The notes below the pieces were generated by a model that saw only the letters and a program-made list of their open reading frames with translations, did not search any database and was not told the DNA's origin. Below, piece by piece: positions 34,431-43,411 of a stretch of DNA of 64,000 bases (within the stretch, counting starts at the first letter, position 1; each line of letters begins with the position of its first letter). Source of the stretch: Antarctobacter heliothermus (GTDB lineage: Bacteria > Pseudomonadota > Alphaproteobacteria > Rhodobacterales > Rhodobacteraceae); the NCBI RefSeq assembly GCF_900188425.1, contig NZ_FZON01000014.1, positions 34,260-98,259 of the forward strand, written 5' to 3'. Made by a program: the position numbers and the translations under genes.

Positions 34431-37001
34431 TCAGTACAGACCGCCCGACGACAGCGTGCCAAAGCCCGCCTTGGGACCGACGATGGCCTTGTCCCCGGTC
34501 GAGGTCGTGACCTCCTGCGCCACGGTCGAGCCGTCCGGCTGAATCATGTCGAAATTTCCGGAGATCGCAAAGCCACCGTCGAACATGATGCCAAAGATCG
34601 GCTCTTCGCCAAGGCGGAAACATTCGGATACCACGTTCGGTCCGCTGGCCTCATTCGGCAGGCGCGCGCCGGAAAAGCGGTCGATCTTGATGAATTGGCA
34701 TTCGTCGGGCACCTTGAACGACCCGCCGCCGTATTTCTTGACCGCCTCACGCATGAACTCGGTAAAGACCGGCCCGCACATGCCGCCGCCCGACGCGCCC
34801 CGGCCCATCGAGCGCGGCGTATCGTAACCGATATAACAGCCCGCCACGATGTTGGAGGTAAAGCCGACAAACCACACGTCCTTGGCGTCATTTGTCGTCC
34901 CTGTCTTGCCCGCTGTCGGCACGCTGAGGTTGACCGTGCGGCTGGCGGTGCCGCGTTCGACCACGCCGCGCATCATCGAGGTCAGCTGATACGCGGTGAC
35001 CGCGTTCATCACCCGTTCACGTTCATCAGCGATCCGTGGTGCCTGACCGGGGGCCAGTTCCGGGTTGTCGCAATCGACGCAAACCCGTTTGTTGCCCAAG
35101 GCCTGTTCGTGGGAATACACGGTCGTGCCATGGCGGTCCTGCACCCGGTCCACCAAGGTCGGCTCGACCCGTTGCCCGCCATTTGCGAACATCGCGTAGG
35201 CCGCAACCATCTTGAACAGCGTTGTCTCATCCGCCCCCAGCGCATTGGCCAGCACCTGACCCATGCGGTCATAGACGCCGAATTTCTCGGCATAGCTGGC
35301 CACGATGTCCATGCCCACCTCTTGCGCAAGGCGAATGGTCATCAGGTTGCGCGACTGTTCGATTCCGGTGCGCAGCGGTGTCGGCCCGTAGAACTTGTGA
35401 GAGGCGTTCTGCGGCCGCCAGATGCTACCGCCGGTGTTGATCTCGATCGGGGCGTCCACGACGATGGTGGCCGGTGAATAGCCAGAATCCAGCGCCGAGG
35501 CATAGACAAACGGTTTGAAGCTGGAGCCGGGCTGCCGCATGGCCTGCGTCGCGCGGTTGAACACCGAATGCTGGTAGGAAAAGCCGCCCTGCATGGCAAT
35601 CACCCGCCCGGTATGGGCGTCCATCGCCATAAAGCCGCCCTGCACCTCTGGCACCTGGCGCAGCGACCAGCGCATGAACGCGCCATCGCTGTCCTGAGTG
35701 ATGGCGCGCACATGCACGACGTCACCGACCTCGAAATTCTCTTTCAGGCTGCCAGAGAACCAGTCCGTATCCGAACGCGGCACCTCTGCCCCGCGCGGAT
35801 CGTCAAGCGCCACATCCTCGATGCCCAGCAACAGGCTGTTGTCGCGGACCTCACGCACCACTGCGACATGCCAGGGGTTGCCCAGAACAACGTCGCGCGC
35901 CACGCGGACCTGCGACAGCGCCTCACGCCATGCGGGTTCATCCGCCAGCAGGGCCGTGTCCAGTTTTTTCCCGGTGCCGCGCCATTTGCCCTGCCCGCGG
36001 TCGAACTGTTCCAGCGCCCGGCGCAGTGAGGCCGCGGCCTTTTCCTGCATCTCGGCGTCCAGCGTCGCGCGGACGGCGTAGCCGCCGGAAAAGAACTGAT
36101 CCTCACCGAAATCGCGGCTCAACTGGCGGCGGATCTCATCGGTAAAGTAGTCACGCGGCGGCAATGACTGCTGGTAGGGTTCAAAATCGCCGTTCTGGAC
36201 CGACCGCAGCGGCTGCGCGACCTCGATCTCATAGGTGGCGTCGTCGATGACGCCGTTTTCGCGCATTTCTTTCAGCACGAAATCACGGCGCGACTGCAAG
36301 CGTTCCTTGCGGCGGACCGGGTGATAATCGGACGGAGCCTTGGGCAGCGAGGCCAGCATCGCCGCCTCATGCGGGGCCAGTTCCGACAGGCTCTTGTTGA
36401 AATAGACCTGCGCGGCGGCGGTCACGCCATAAGCGTTCTGGCCCAGAAAAATCTCGTTGAGATACAGTTCAAGGATCTTCTCCTTGGACAGCGCGTTCTC
36501 GACCCGGCTGGCAAGGATGATTTCCTTGATCTTGCGTTCTGCCTGACGATCGCCGGACAGCAGAAAGTTCTTCATCACCTGTTGAGTGATTGTGGACGCG
36601 CCGCGCACGTCGCGCCCGCGGGTCTGCACCGCCTGCACGCCGGCAGCGGCGATGCCGCGCAGGTCATAGCCCTGATGGGTGTAAAAGTTCTTGTCCTCGG
36701 CAGAGATGAACGCGTCCTTGACCAGATCTGGGATCTGGGCGGCGGGCGTGAACAACCGTCGTTCCTGGGCGAATTCGTCGATCACCGCCCCTTCGGTGGA
36801 ATAGATGCGGCTGATGGTCGGCGGTGTATATTGCGCCAAGTGGTCATGGCTGGGCAGATCGCGTCCGTACATCCAGAACACCGCCCCGATGGTCAGCGCC
36901 ACCATCATGGTGCCCATGGTCACAACGGCGAAAATCGCCCCGAAGAAAGAAAAGATGAAACGCAGCACCTGCGGCCCCCATTGCCGGATCAAACCCTTCA
37001 C
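34431..37001 (-). CDS. mrcA: penicillin-binding protein 1A (class A, bifunctional)
   Basis: 856 residues, normal for PBP1A. An N-terminal anchor helix (~12-43) is followed by the glycosyltransferase domain ([15 protein letters not shown] with the catalytic Glu, [32 protein letters not shown]) and an OB-like insert. The transpeptidase domain follows, with the serine motif [14 protein letters not shown], the SxN-type motif and the KTGT box in [12 protein letters not shown]. It polymerises and cross-links peptidoglycan on the outer face of the inner membrane. The start is GTG at 37001 with a weak site. It lies between an N-acetylmuramoyl-alanine amidase gene and prfB, all on the - strand. Confidence 0.96.
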   Translation of the reverse strand: MKGLIRQWGPQVLRFIFSFFGAIFAVVTMGTMMVALTIGAVFWMYGRDLPSHDHLAQYTPPTISRIYSTEGAVIDEFAQERRLFTPAAQIPDLVKDAFISAEDKNFYTHQGYDLRGIAAAGVQAVQTRGRDVRGASTITQQVMKNFLLSGDRQAERKIKEIILASRVENALSKEKILELYLNEIFLGQNAYGVTAAAQVYFNKSLSELAPHEAAMLASLPKAPSDYHPVRRKERLQSRRDFVLKEMRENGVIDDATYEIEVAQPLRSVQNGDFEPYQQSLPPRDYFTDEIRRQLSRDFGEDQFFSGGYAVRATLDAEMQEKAAASLRRALEQFDRGQGKWRGTGKKLDTALLADEPAWREALSQVRVARDVVLGNPWHVAVVREVRDNSLLLGIEDVALDDPRGAEVPRSDTDWFSGSLKENFEVGDVVHVRAITQDSDGAFMRWSLRQVPEVQGGFMAMDAHTGRVIAMQGGFSYQHSVFNRATQAMRQPGSSFKPFVYASALDSGYSPATIVVDAPIEINTGGSIWRPQNASHKFYGPTPLRTGIEQSRNLMTIRLAQEVGMDIVASYAEKFGVYDRMGQVLANALGADETTLFKMVAAYAMFANGGQRVEPTLVDRVQDRHGTTVYSHEQALGNKRVCVDCDNPELAPGQAPRIADERERVMNAVTAYQLTSMMRGVVERGTASRTVNLSVPTAGKTGTTNDAKDVWFVGFTSNIVAGCYIGYDTPRSMGRGASGGGMCGPVFTEFMREAVKKYGGGSFKVPDECQFIKIDRFSGARLPNEASGPNVVSECFRLGEEPIFGIMFDGGFAISGNFDMIQPDGSTVAQEVTTSTGDKAIVGPKAGFGTLSSGGLY

Positions 37002-37068
37002 TACAGGCCCAGGCGCGCCGCGTCAAAACACAACCGCGCGGGGTTTGGCCGATGGAGCAAGGGTTTGC

Positions 37069-38274
37069 TTACTGACGCCGCAACCCCGACAGCGCAGCGT
37101 CCTCAAGAACCCATGCAGCCAGCCCGTCGCGGATGCCCGCCGCCATGCCCGCCCGCCACGCCGGGTCCTGCAGGTTGCGCAGGTCGGCCTCTGTCGACAG
37201 GAACCCCAGTTCCAGCAGGACAGAGGGGATGTCAGCGGATTTCAGCACCGAAAAGGCGGCCTGCCGCAGCGGGTCCTTGTGGACGTGGCCCAGCGAGGTT
37301 CCGATCCCCTCGATGATATACCCTGCCAGTGCCTGACTGCGCGGCGTATTGTCCAGTCGTGCAAGGTCCATCAGGATCTGCGCCACGCGATCATCGGTGC
37401 CCGACAGGTCCAGCCCGGCCAGCAGGTCATCGCGGTCATGCCGTTCCGCCAGCGCCGCTGAGGCGGCATCCGAGGCCTCTTCGGCCAGCGTGTAGACCGC
37501 CGCGCCGTGCGCCACACCTTCGGACAAGGCATCGGCATGCAGCGAGATGAACAGGTCCGCGCCCGCGTCATGAGCCAGCTTGACCCGCGCCTCCAGCGAG
37601 ACGAACCGATCCTCTTGCCGGGTCAGCACGACGCGGTAGTCGCCCGCGCGCAACAACACCTCGCGCAGTTCCTGCGCAAAAAGCAGCATCAAATCCGCCT
37701 CGGTGACGCCGTCACGCTGGGCGCCCGGATCAATACCGCCATGACCCGGGTCCAGCACAATGGTCAGCGGGCGATCAGGATCGGCAACCACGCGGCGCGC
37801 CTTGGGCCGGGTCTGCACCCATGTCGGATCGGCGGGTTGTCCTGCAGCGGCGGCAAAACTGTCCGCATCGGTCGAAATCAGCCGCAAGGCCAGTGTCGCG
37901 TCTGCACCATCGGGGGCGACACGCATCTCGGCCCGCTCCACCGCCATCGGACTGGCCAGTTCCGCCACCAGCCGCGACCAGCCGGGCCGGAACAGTCCCA
38001 TGCGCAGGGCAGTGATCCGGTCGCTCTGGTCCATCTCTTCCGGGTCGGCTCCCTGCCAGTCGACCTCGGCAAAGTCCAGTACCAGCCGGTCAGGATCGGC
38101 CAGGGTGAACAACCGCCATGGCACGCCCTGAGACAGGGTCAGTTCCAGCTCAGTTGCGCCCTGGCGGCGATCCTCGATCACGCCGCCGGTCAGACGGGCC
38201 AGGCCCGCGTCCTGTGCGGTCAGCGCTCCGCTCCACAAGCACAACGCCAACAGGAAAGAAAAAAATCTGCTCAT
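37069..38274 (-). CDS. N-acetylmuramoyl-L-alanine amidase (AmiC-type)
   Basis: 401 residues with a signal peptide (FSFLLALCLWSGALTAQ). Residues ~25-135 look like an AMIN domain, which targets amidases to septal peptidoglycan. The Amidase_3 catalytic domain follows: IVLDPGHGGIDPGAQ (zinc His), LFISLHADA (second His) and IPSVLLELGFLS with the catalytic Glu. It cuts the bond between N-acetylmuramic acid and the stem peptide to separate daughter cells. It lies upstream of PBP1A, 67 bases apart, on the same strand, a cell-wall gene pair. Confidence 0.94.
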   Translation of the reverse strand: MSRFFSFLLALCLWSGALTAQDAGLARLTGGVIEDRRQGATELELTLSQGVPWRLFTLADPDRLVLDFAEVDWQGADPEEMDQSDRITALRMGLFRPGWSRLVAELASPMAVERAEMRVAPDGADATLALRLISTDADSFAAAAGQPADPTWVQTRPKARRVVADPDRPLTIVLDPGHGGIDPGAQRDGVTEADLMLLFAQELREVLLRAGDYRVVLTRQEDRFVSLEARVKLAHDAGADLFISLHADALSEGVAHGAAVYTLAEEASDAASAALAERHDRDDLLAGLDLSGTDDRVAQILMDLARLDNTPRSQALAGYIIEGIGTSLGHVHKDPLRQAAFSVLKSADIPSVLLELGFLSTEADLRNLQDPAWRAGMAAGIRDGLAAWVLEDAALSGLRRQ

Positions 38275-38337
38275 GAGCCCCGGTTCCGGTGGTTTGCCCG
38301 CAGTCTATCAGCCGCCGATTGGCGACGCACGCGCCAG

Positions 38338-39483
38338 TTACCCGCGCGCCGCCATAAAGGCCTTTAACCGCTCAAGTCCTTCTTCGATGTCCGCCGTTGC
38401 CCGCGCGTAGGAAAATCGCAGCGTGCCGCCGCCGCGCACCGGGTCAAAATCCAGCCCCGGCGTCACCGCCACCCCGGCTTGATCCAGAATTTGACGCGCA
38501 AAGGCGCGGCTGTCGTCAGTCAGGTGGCTGACGTCGGCGTAGACATAAAACGCCCCATCCGGCGGTGCGATGCGGTCAAAGCCGGCCTTTGGCAGGCCCT
38601 CCATCATCAGCGCGCGGTTGCGGGCGTAGACGGCCATATTGCCCTTCAACTCGTCCTGCGCATCCAGCGCCGCCAAGGCCGCGATCTGCGCCGCATGGGG
38701 CGGACAAATGAAAAGGTTCTGCGCCAGCCGTTCCACCTGTCGCACCATCCCCTCTGGCACCACCAGCCAGCCAACGCGCCAGCCGGTCATGGAAAAGAAC
38801 TTGGAAAAGGAGTTGATCACAACGACGTCGTCGCTGATTTCCAGCGCCGTCACCGCGCGCTTGTCGTATTCGATGCCGTGATAGATCTCGTCCGACAGAA
38901 ACGCCGCGCCGCGCGCCTGCGCCGCCCCGATCAGCGCGGACAGCGCCGGTTTGTCCAGCATCGTCCCGGTGGGATTCGCCGGGCTGGCGACCATCAGGCC
39001 CTCATAGTCGATCCCGGCCAGATCCTCGAGCGTCGGTTGCAGGCGATTTTCCGCCGAGGTTTGCACCTCGACCGGCACCAGATCCAGCGCCTTGAGGATC
39101 TGGCGATATGACGGATAGCCCGGCGCCCCCAGCGCCACCCGTTCGCCCGCATCAAACAGCGCCGTGAAAGCGAGGATGAACCCGCCCGAAGAGCCGGGCG
39201 TGACCACCACACGCGCCGGGTCCAGATCAATGCCGTACCACTGGGCATAGAGTTTCGCGATCCGCGCCCGCAGCGCAGGCAGGCCTAGCGCCACGGTATA
39301 CCCCAGCGAGTCCCGCTCCATCGCCTGTGCCAAGGCCGCCCGTGCCGCGGCGGGTGCCGGTGTGCTGGGCTGTCCCACTTCCATGTGGATGATCCGCCGA
39401 CCGGCCTCTTCGGCCTGCCTTGCGGCCTCCATCACGTCCATCACGATAAAGGGATCGACCGCTCCGCGCCTTGAACTCCGCAT
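38338..39483 (-). CDS. class I/II PLP-dependent aminotransferase
   Basis: 381 residues, family-typical. Seen: VVTPGSSGGFILAF (PLP phosphate loop), SPANPTGTMLD (carboxylate-binding Asn), FLSDEIYHGIEY (Asp and Tyr of the cofactor site) and the PLP lysine in INSFSKFFSMTGWRVGW. It moves an amino group between an amino acid and a keto acid; the substrate (aspartate, aromatic or other) cannot be fixed. GAGG precedes the ATG at 39483. It is divergent from the M48 protease, 57 bases apart. Confidence 0.92.
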   Translation of the reverse strand: MRSSRRGAVDPFIVMDVMEAARQAEEAGRRIIHMEVGQPSTPAPAAARAALAQAMERDSLGYTVALGLPALRARIAKLYAQWYGIDLDPARVVVTPGSSGGFILAFTALFDAGERVALGAPGYPSYRQILKALDLVPVEVQTSAENRLQPTLEDLAGIDYEGLMVASPANPTGTMLDKPALSALIGAAQARGAAFLSDEIYHGIEYDKRAVTALEISDDVVVINSFSKFFSMTGWRVGWLVVPEGMVRQVERLAQNLFICPPHAAQIAALAALDAQDELKGNMAVYARNRALMMEGLPKAGFDRIAPPDGAFYVYADVSHLTDDSRAFARQILDQAGVAVTPGLDFDPVRGGGTLRFSYARATADIEEGLERLKAFMAARG

Positions 39484-39540
39484 GTCTGCCTCTCTACTGT
39501 GTCGCCAACACCGCTTATGAGTGTAAGGAGCCGCCCGTCA

Positions 39541-40869
39541 ATGATCCGCACACCGATCCTGCCCCGGTTGATCGCACTGGTGACAGCCTTCAGCCTGATG
39601 GCCGCCGCTCCGGTACAGGCGGCGACCACGCTGCTGCGCGATGCCGATATCGAATATGCGCTGCGTCAGCTGGGCGCGCCGATCCTCAGCGCCGCCGGTC
39701 TCAGCCCGCAGCAGGTGGACATTATCGTGATCGACGACGGATCGCTGAATGCCTTTGTGACCGACACGCAGCATATCTTTTTGCACTCTGGCCTGATCAT
39801 GAAACTGGACAGTGCCGAGGCGCTGCAAGCGGTCATTGCGCATGAGGCGGCGCATATCTCGAACGGGCACATCACCCGCCGTCTGGGCAACCTGCGCGCC
39901 GCGCGCACCGCCGCCGGGATCGGCATGGCGCTCGCCGCCGCTGCCGCCGCTGCGGGCGCCAACAGTCAGGCGGCTGCCGGTGTGGCCCTTGGCGCGCAAG
40001 GCTCTGCCATGCGGCTGTTCTTTTCTCACACCCGGGCCGAGGAATCCGCCGCCGACATCTCTTCTGTCCGCTTCATGGCCCGCGCCGGGATCGATCCGCG
40101 CGGCGCGCTGGAGGTGCAGAAACTGTTTCGCGGCCAAGAGGCGCTGTCGGTCGGACGGCAAGACCCCTACATGCGCACCCACCCGCTGACCCGCGACCGT
40201 CTGCGCGCCCTCGAAGGGCTTGTGGCCGGCACCAAAAGCGTTGAACGGAACGCCACGGCGCAATACTGGTTCAAACGCGCGCAGGGCAAGCTGACCGCTT
40301 TCAAGCGCGCGCCGTCGTGGACGCTGCGGCGGCTCAAGGACAGCGGAAGCCAGGACATCGCTTATATGCGTGAGGCGGTGGCCTATCATCGCCAATCCAA
40401 CCTCAAGAAATCCCTGAGTGCCATCGACCGTGCATTGGCTCTGCGCCCTACGGACCCCTACCTGATGGAACTCAAAGGCCAGATCCTGCTGGAATCGCGC
40501 CAGTTTGGCGCTGCGGTGCAGGTCTATCAGGCCGCCGCCAACCGCGCCCCGCGCGAGCCTCTGATCCTCGGCGGTCTGGGCCGCGCGTTGCTGGCAGCAG
40601 GTCAGCCGAAACAGGCCCTGAAGGCGCTGGAGGCCGCACGCGGGCGCGACTTCACCGACGCGCGGTTGTTGCGTGATCTGGCCGTGGCCTATGCCAAGAC
40701 CGGCCAGAATGGCATGGCCTCGATCTCGACGGCCGAACGCTATGCCCTGCAAGGCCGCATGAAAGACGCCAAACTGCATGCTGAACGCGCCATTGCCACG
40801 CTGCCGCGCGGCTCTGCCCCGTGGCAACGGGCGCAAGATGTGCTAGATGCGGCGAAACGAGCCAAGTAA
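39541..40869 (+). CDS. exported M48 family zinc metalloprotease with TPR domain (BepA-like)
   Basis: 442 residues. AAGGAG precedes the ATG at 39541, which starts a signal peptide ending APVQAATT. The zinc site is HEAAH (101-105) and the third ligand Glu lies in RAEESAADISSVRFM, the M48 arrangement. The last ~190 residues form TPR-like repeats (LSAIDRALALRPTDPYLMEL, AVQVYQAAANRAPREPLIL). This architecture matches BepA/YfgC, a periplasmic protease and chaperone for outer-membrane protein assembly. The gene is followed, 29 bases later, by a DsbA-like thiol oxidoreductase, suggesting a shared role in envelope protein quality control. Confidence 0.92.
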   Translation: MIRTPILPRLIALVTAFSLMAAAPVQAATTLLRDADIEYALRQLGAPILSAAGLSPQQVDIIVIDDGSLNAFVTDTQHIFLHSGLIMKLDSAEALQAVIAHEAAHISNGHITRRLGNLRAARTAAGIGMALAAAAAAAGANSQAAAGVALGAQGSAMRLFFSHTRAEESAADISSVRFMARAGIDPRGALEVQKLFRGQEALSVGRQDPYMRTHPLTRDRLRALEGLVAGTKSVERNATAQYWFKRAQGKLTAFKRAPSWTLRRLKDSGSQDIAYMREAVAYHRQSNLKKSLSAIDRALALRPTDPYLMELKGQILLESRQFGAAVQVYQAAANRAPREPLILGGLGRALLAAGQPKQALKALEAARGRDFTDARLLRDLAVAYAKTGQNGMASISTAERYALQGRMKDAKLHAERAIATLPRGSAPWQRAQDVLDAAKRAK

Positions 40870-40898
40870 CCCAAACATCACCTTTTTCGGGAGTTCCC

Positions 40899-41678
40899 AT
40901 GTTCCTTTCCAAACCTGCCCTGCACGCCTCTGTGGCCGCTCTGTGTCTTCTGGCCGCGCCTGTCGCCATGGCGCAGGATGCTGATGCGTTCGATTTCGCC
41001 AACATGACACCGGAACAGAAGAACGTGTTTGGCGCCGAAGTGCGCGCCTACCTGCTGGAAAACCCGCAGGTCATCATGGAGGCGGTCGCCGTTCTGGAAG
41101 AGCGCGAAAAGGCCGCGCAGCTCGCGCAGGACGACACGCTTGTCGCTGACAACATGGCCCGCCTGATGGATGACGGGTTTTCCTGGGTTGGCGGCAATCC
41201 AGACGGCGACGTGACCGTGATCGAGTTTTCGGATTATCGCTGCGGTTTCTGCCGTCGCGCCCACCCCGAAGTGTCCGAACTGATCGAATCCGATGGCAAC
41301 ATCCGGTTCATCGTCAAGGAATTCCCCATCCTGGGCGAGGCATCGCTGGTGTCGTCGCGCTTTGCCATCGCCACCCTGATCGTCGCGGGCGACGAGGCGT
41401 ACAAGTCCGTGCATGATGCGCTGATCACGCTGGAAGGCAACCCCGGCAACGGCCCGCTACGCCGCATCGCTGAAACACTGGGCCTCGATGCCGAGGCAAT
41501 CATGGCCGAGATGGACAGCGACGAAGTCACCCGCCGGATCACCGAAACCCGGGAACTGGCGCTGGCCATGAACATCAATGGCACCCCCAGCTTTGTCTTT
41601 GGCGACCAGATGGTGCGCGGCTACGCGCCGCTGCCGACCATGCGCCAGATCGTCGACGAGGTCCGCGACAGCCAATGA
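40899..41678 (+). CDS. exported DsbA-family thiol-disulfide oxidoreductase
   Basis: 259 residues; GGGAG stands six bases before the ATG at 40899, and a signal peptide ends VAMAQDAD. An N-terminal helical extension (~35-95, like the ScsC or Com1 subgroup) precedes the thioredoxin-fold domain with CGFC at 115-118 and the cis-proline in NGTPSFVF. It forms or isomerises disulfides in exported proteins. The extension in related proteins drives oligomerisation and isomerase activity. It follows an M48 protease and overlaps by ATGA with a second thioredoxin-fold gene. Confidence 0.92.
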   Translation: MFLSKPALHASVAALCLLAAPVAMAQDADAFDFANMTPEQKNVFGAEVRAYLLENPQVIMEAVAVLEEREKAAQLAQDDTLVADNMARLMDDGFSWVGGNPDGDVTVIEFSDYRCGFCRRAHPEVSELIESDGNIRFIVKEFPILGEASLVSSRFAIATLIVAGDEAYKSVHDALITLEGNPGNGPLRRIAETLGLDAEAIMAEMDSDEVTRRITETRELALAMNINGTPSFVFGDQMVRGYAPLPTMRQIVDEVRDSQ

Positions 41679-42184
41679 ACCCTTACCACGCGCGGCGGCT
41701 GCTCCTGGTCGCCGCGTTTTCCTGTTTTTCCGGACCGCTGGGCGCGGACGATGGTCCCTTGCCCGCAGGTGACGGCGGATTGCAGGCCGAGTTCCTTGGG
41801 CGCCTCCGCGCGCTGGAAGCACCGGCGGCGCCGATTGATCTCTACACCGATGAAAGACAGGCCGATCTCACCGGAATTGCCCGTCAGGAGTCCCTGTTCG
41901 ATCCCAAAAGCCCCGGTTTCGGCCCCAAAGGGACTCCGGCCATTGCGCTGTTGATTGGTCCGGACTGCCCCGATTGCGCAACCGCGCTAACAGATCTGTG
42001 GCAAATTTCTAAGGATCTGGGGATCAGAGTCGCCGTGCTGGATACGGCCAATCCAGACCACGCCGCAACGATGGCGGCGCTGGGTCTGGACATACTGCCG
42101 TCCTACGTCATGCATGACAGGATGATCCGGGGGCACATGCCCGCCTTTGTACTGCACCGCTATCTGACAGACGCGGGCGGCTAG
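41675..42184 (+). CDS. exported thioredoxin-fold protein with CPDC motif
   Basis: 169 residues. A signal peptide (RRLLLVAAFSCFSGPLGA) is followed by ~65 residues of unknown role and a small thioredoxin-like domain: ALLIGPDCPDCATAL (CPDC at 98-101) and a cis-proline-like LDILPSYVMHD. It starts inside the last codon of the DsbA-like gene (ATGA), so it is made together with it and is a likely redox partner or second oxidoreductase. It ends 3 bases from the end of ispG on the other strand. Confidence 0.75.
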   Translation: MNPYHARRLLLVAAFSCFSGPLGADDGPLPAGDGGLQAEFLGRLRALEAPAAPIDLYTDERQADLTGIARQESLFDPKSPGFGPKGTPAIALLIGPDCPDCATALTDLWQISKDLGIRVAVLDTANPDHAATMAALGLDILPSYVMHDRMIRGHMPAFVLHRYLTDAGG

Positions 42185-42187
42185 GCG

Positions 42188-43321
42188 TTACTCTGCGGCC
42201 TCAGACGCTGCGGCCTCTTCGGCGTCAATCACTGCGGCGCGTTTTTCCACTTCTTCCACGATGTGCTCGACCATCTGGTCGTTCGACATCTTGTGGCTGG
42301 CCTTGCCTGCCAAGTAGACCATACCGCTGCCCGCGCCGCCACCAGTGAACCCGACATCCGTCATCAGCGCCTCACCGGGGCCGTTCACCACACAGCCGAT
42401 GATCGACAGGCTCATTGGCGTCTTGATGTGTTCCAGCCGCTTTTCCAGCGTCTCGACGGTCTTGATCACGTCAAACCCCTGCCGCGCACAGGACGGGCAG
42501 GAGATAATATTGACGCCGCGATGGCGCAGGCCGAGACTTTTCAGGATCTCATAACCAACCTTGACCTCTTCGACAGGGTCCGCTGACAGCGACACGCGGA
42601 TCGTGTCGCCAATCCCCATCCACAGCAGGTTGCCCAACCCGATGGCGGATTTGATCGTACCGGACATCAGCCCGCCCGCCTCAGTGATGCCAAGATGGAT
42701 GGGCGCATCGGTCTGGTCGGCCAATTGCTGATAGGCAGCGGCGGCCATAAAGACGTCGGACGCCTTACAGCTGATCTTGAATTCGTGAAAATCGTTATCT
42801 TGCAGGATCTTGATGTGATCCAGACCGCTCTCGACCATGGCGTCGGGGCACGGCTCTGCGTATTTTTCCAGCAGGTGCTTTTCGAGCGACCCGGCATTCA
42901 CCCCGATCCGGATGGAACAGTTGTGGTCGCGCGCGGCCTTGATGACCTCACGCACGCGGTCCTGGCTGCCGATGTTGCCGGGATTGATCCGCAGACAAGC
43001 AGCACCGGCCTCGGCGGCCTCGATCCCGCGTTTGTAGTGGAAATGGATGTCTGCGACGATCGGCACCGGACTTTCACGCACGATTTCCTTGAGCGCGCGG
43101 GACGAGTCCTGATCAGGTACAGAAATACGGACGATATCGGCCCCCGCCTCGGCTGCGGCTTGCACCTGAGCGATGGTGCCGGGAATGTCCGTGGTGACCG
43201 TGTTGGTCATGGTCTGCACGGTGATCGGTGCATCGCCGCCGACCGGCACGTTGCCGACCATGATCTGACGCGATTTGCGACGATAGATGTTGCGCCACGG
43301 GCGGACGTGGTTGAGGCTCAT
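42188..43321 (-). CDS. ispG: 4-hydroxy-3-methylbut-2-enyl diphosphate synthase (flavodoxin)
   Basis: 377 residues. IspG (GcpE) turns methylerythritol cyclodiphosphate into HMBPP, the penultimate step of the MEP isoprenoid pathway, with a [4Fe-4S] cluster. The TIM-barrel start ([46 protein letters not shown]) and the cluster cysteines in [11 protein letters not shown] and [12 protein letters not shown] are seen. The gene lies downstream of the RodZ-like gene on the same strand, as in many proteobacteria. Confidence 0.97.
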   Translation of the reverse strand: MSLNHVRPWRNIYRRKSRQIMVGNVPVGGDAPITVQTMTNTVTTDIPGTIAQVQAAAEAGADIVRISVPDQDSSRALKEIVRESPVPIVADIHFHYKRGIEAAEAGAACLRINPGNIGSQDRVREVIKAARDHNCSIRIGVNAGSLEKHLLEKYAEPCPDAMVESGLDHIKILQDNDFHEFKISCKASDVFMAAAAYQQLADQTDAPIHLGITEAGGLMSGTIKSAIGLGNLLWMGIGDTIRVSLSADPVEEVKVGYEILKSLGLRHRGVNIISCPSCARQGFDVIKTVETLEKRLEHIKTPMSLSIIGCVVNGPGEALMTDVGFTGGGAGSGMVYLAGKASHKMSNDQMVEHIVEEVEKRAAVIDAEEAAASEAAE

Positions 43322-43411
43322 GCGCTCTGTCCTGTGTTAGTCTGGGTTCGTGGGGAACATAGTCATTCACGCGCGGTCAGACCACCCGCCAACCCGTCCC
43401 AATCCGCGCGA

